Source of the DNA: DUPQ01 sp022706885
GTDB lineage: Bacteria; Bacillota; Clostridia; DUPQ01
Direction: 5' to 3'
DNA: 33,291 nt
NCBI GenBank assembly: GCA_022706885.1
Contig: JAKJBR010000015.1
Location: 1-33,291 of the forward strand
Both the position numbers and the translations under genes were made by a program. Below, in pieces: positions 32,842 to 33,291 of this stretch (positions within the stretch are counted from its first letter, which is position 1; the number at the start of each line of letters is the position of its first letter). A model generated the notes under the pieces. It was not told the DNA's origin. It did no database searches and saw only the letters and a program-made list of their open reading frames with translations.

Positions 32842-33291
32842 TGAATATAGCGAATAAACTTACATTTATAAGAATAATATTGATACCTTTTTTCATTATC
32901 TTTGCCATTCCCACGCCGGAATGGTTGAGTGAGCCGGTTTTTTCTTTTCACCAGCAGTACGGTACATTAATTGCGTTGGTAATTTTCGTTATAGCATCCT
33001 TAACCGATCTTTTTGACGGATATCTGGCGAGGAAGTATAAACTGATAACAAATATGGGTAAATTTTTAGATCCCATTGCCGATAAGATTCTTATTACAAG
33101 TGCACTGGTTGTACTGGTGGAAAGAGGACAGATAGCGGCATATACCGTTGTGATTATTATTGCCAGAGATTTGATTGTGGACGGATTGCGGCTGGTGGTA
33201 AGTGAAAAGGGTGAAGTAATAGCGGCTAATATATTCGGTAAGATTAAAACCAATCTTCAGATATTCAGCATATGTATATATCTTCTCGCTT
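32841..33291 (+). CDS. pgsA: CDP-diacylglycerol--glycerol-3-phosphate 3-phosphatidyltransferase (3' end outside window)
   Basis: The first 150 residues are in the window; no stop is reached before its end. The protein is a CDP-alcohol phosphatidyltransferase that makes phosphatidylglycerophosphate in the membrane. The full signature D-x2-D-G-x2-A-R-x8-G-x3-D-x3-D is present in the segment beginning DLFDGYLARK, with the four catalytic aspartates in place. NKLTFIRIILIPFF forms the first membrane segment, and further helices follow. ATG at 32841 shares one base with the rimO stop. PgsA next to rimO near recA is a common clostridial order, which supports the name. Confidence 0.93.
   Translation, partial: MNIANKLTFIRIILIPFFIIFAIPTPEWLSEPVFSFHQQYGTLIALVIFVIASLTDLFDGYLARKYKLITNMGKFLDPIADKILITSALVVLVERGQIAAYTVVIIIARDLIVDGLRLVVSEKGEVIAANIFGKIKTNLQIFSICIYLLA

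Noticed and set aside
1..33291. CRISPR arrays, insertion sequences, prophage or rRNA
   Set aside because: No regularly spaced repeats, transposase, integrase or phage structural genes, and no rRNA sequence, were recognised on either strand.

Overview
The window is AT-rich, densely packed bacterial chromosome. It suggests an anaerobic member of the Bacillota, most likely class Clostridia. The reasons are strong AGGAGG-type ribosome binding sites, sigma-A-like TTGACA/TATAAT promoters, overlapping gene ends, ferredoxin-dependent 2-oxoacid metabolism (IorAB), an EFR1-type flavodoxin/ferredoxin protein, a LytTR-DUF3021 pair, and a cinA-murJ-recA-recX-rimO-pgsA order. Family or genus cannot be decided from the sequence alone. 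No phage, insertion sequence, CRISPR array or rRNA was seen, and no stretch above about 300 bases lacks a gene.

Region 1 (1-7199, + strand) is one tightly packed run. It holds the 3' part of folC, a TPR/coiled-coil membrane protein, a large cytosolic glycoside hydrolase family 2 enzyme, a DUF1461 membrane protein and a nucleoside (uridine) kinase with a ThrRS-like N-terminal half. A convergent ridA follows. Region 2 (7200-12074) looks more accessory. It has a Methyltransf_32-type SAM methyltransferase coupled to an EFR1 flavodoxin-ferredoxin protein, a convergent PP-loop amidotransferase-like enzyme with an odd N-terminal domain, and a divergent MtaA/uroporphyrinogen-decarboxylase-like protein.

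Region 3 (12075-16196) holds a LytTR regulator with its DUF3021 membrane partner, a secernin-like C69 peptidase, an AAA ATPase-DUF4143 protein and a tRNA-Leu(CAA), the last three on the minus strand. The AAA gene sits just beyond the tRNA terminator, behind a patch of nested inverted repeats.

Region 4 (16255-27083) begins with pncB (NAD salvage) and a small unknown gene. A strong promoter then drives a sodium:solute symporter with iorA and iorB. After a HelD-like helicase and a convergent alpha/beta hydrolase come a phenylacetate-CoA ligase and a tandem ACT-domain protein. Symporter, IorAB, CoA ligase and ACT protein together fit uptake and interconversion of aromatic acids: arylacetate to arylacetyl-CoA to arylpyruvate to aromatic amino acid, or the reverse fermentation.

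Region 5 (27080-33291) is core housekeeping: cinA, murJ, recA, recX, rimO and a pgsA cut by the window end.

The items most worth a second look are the PP-loop protein with its PqqD/RRE-like N-terminus, the aryl-acid module, overlapping alternative hairpins before the LytTR gene, a possibly leaderless methyltransferase gene, and the GH2 gene buried between folC and the nucleoside kinase. None proves a new system; each is labelled by basis.
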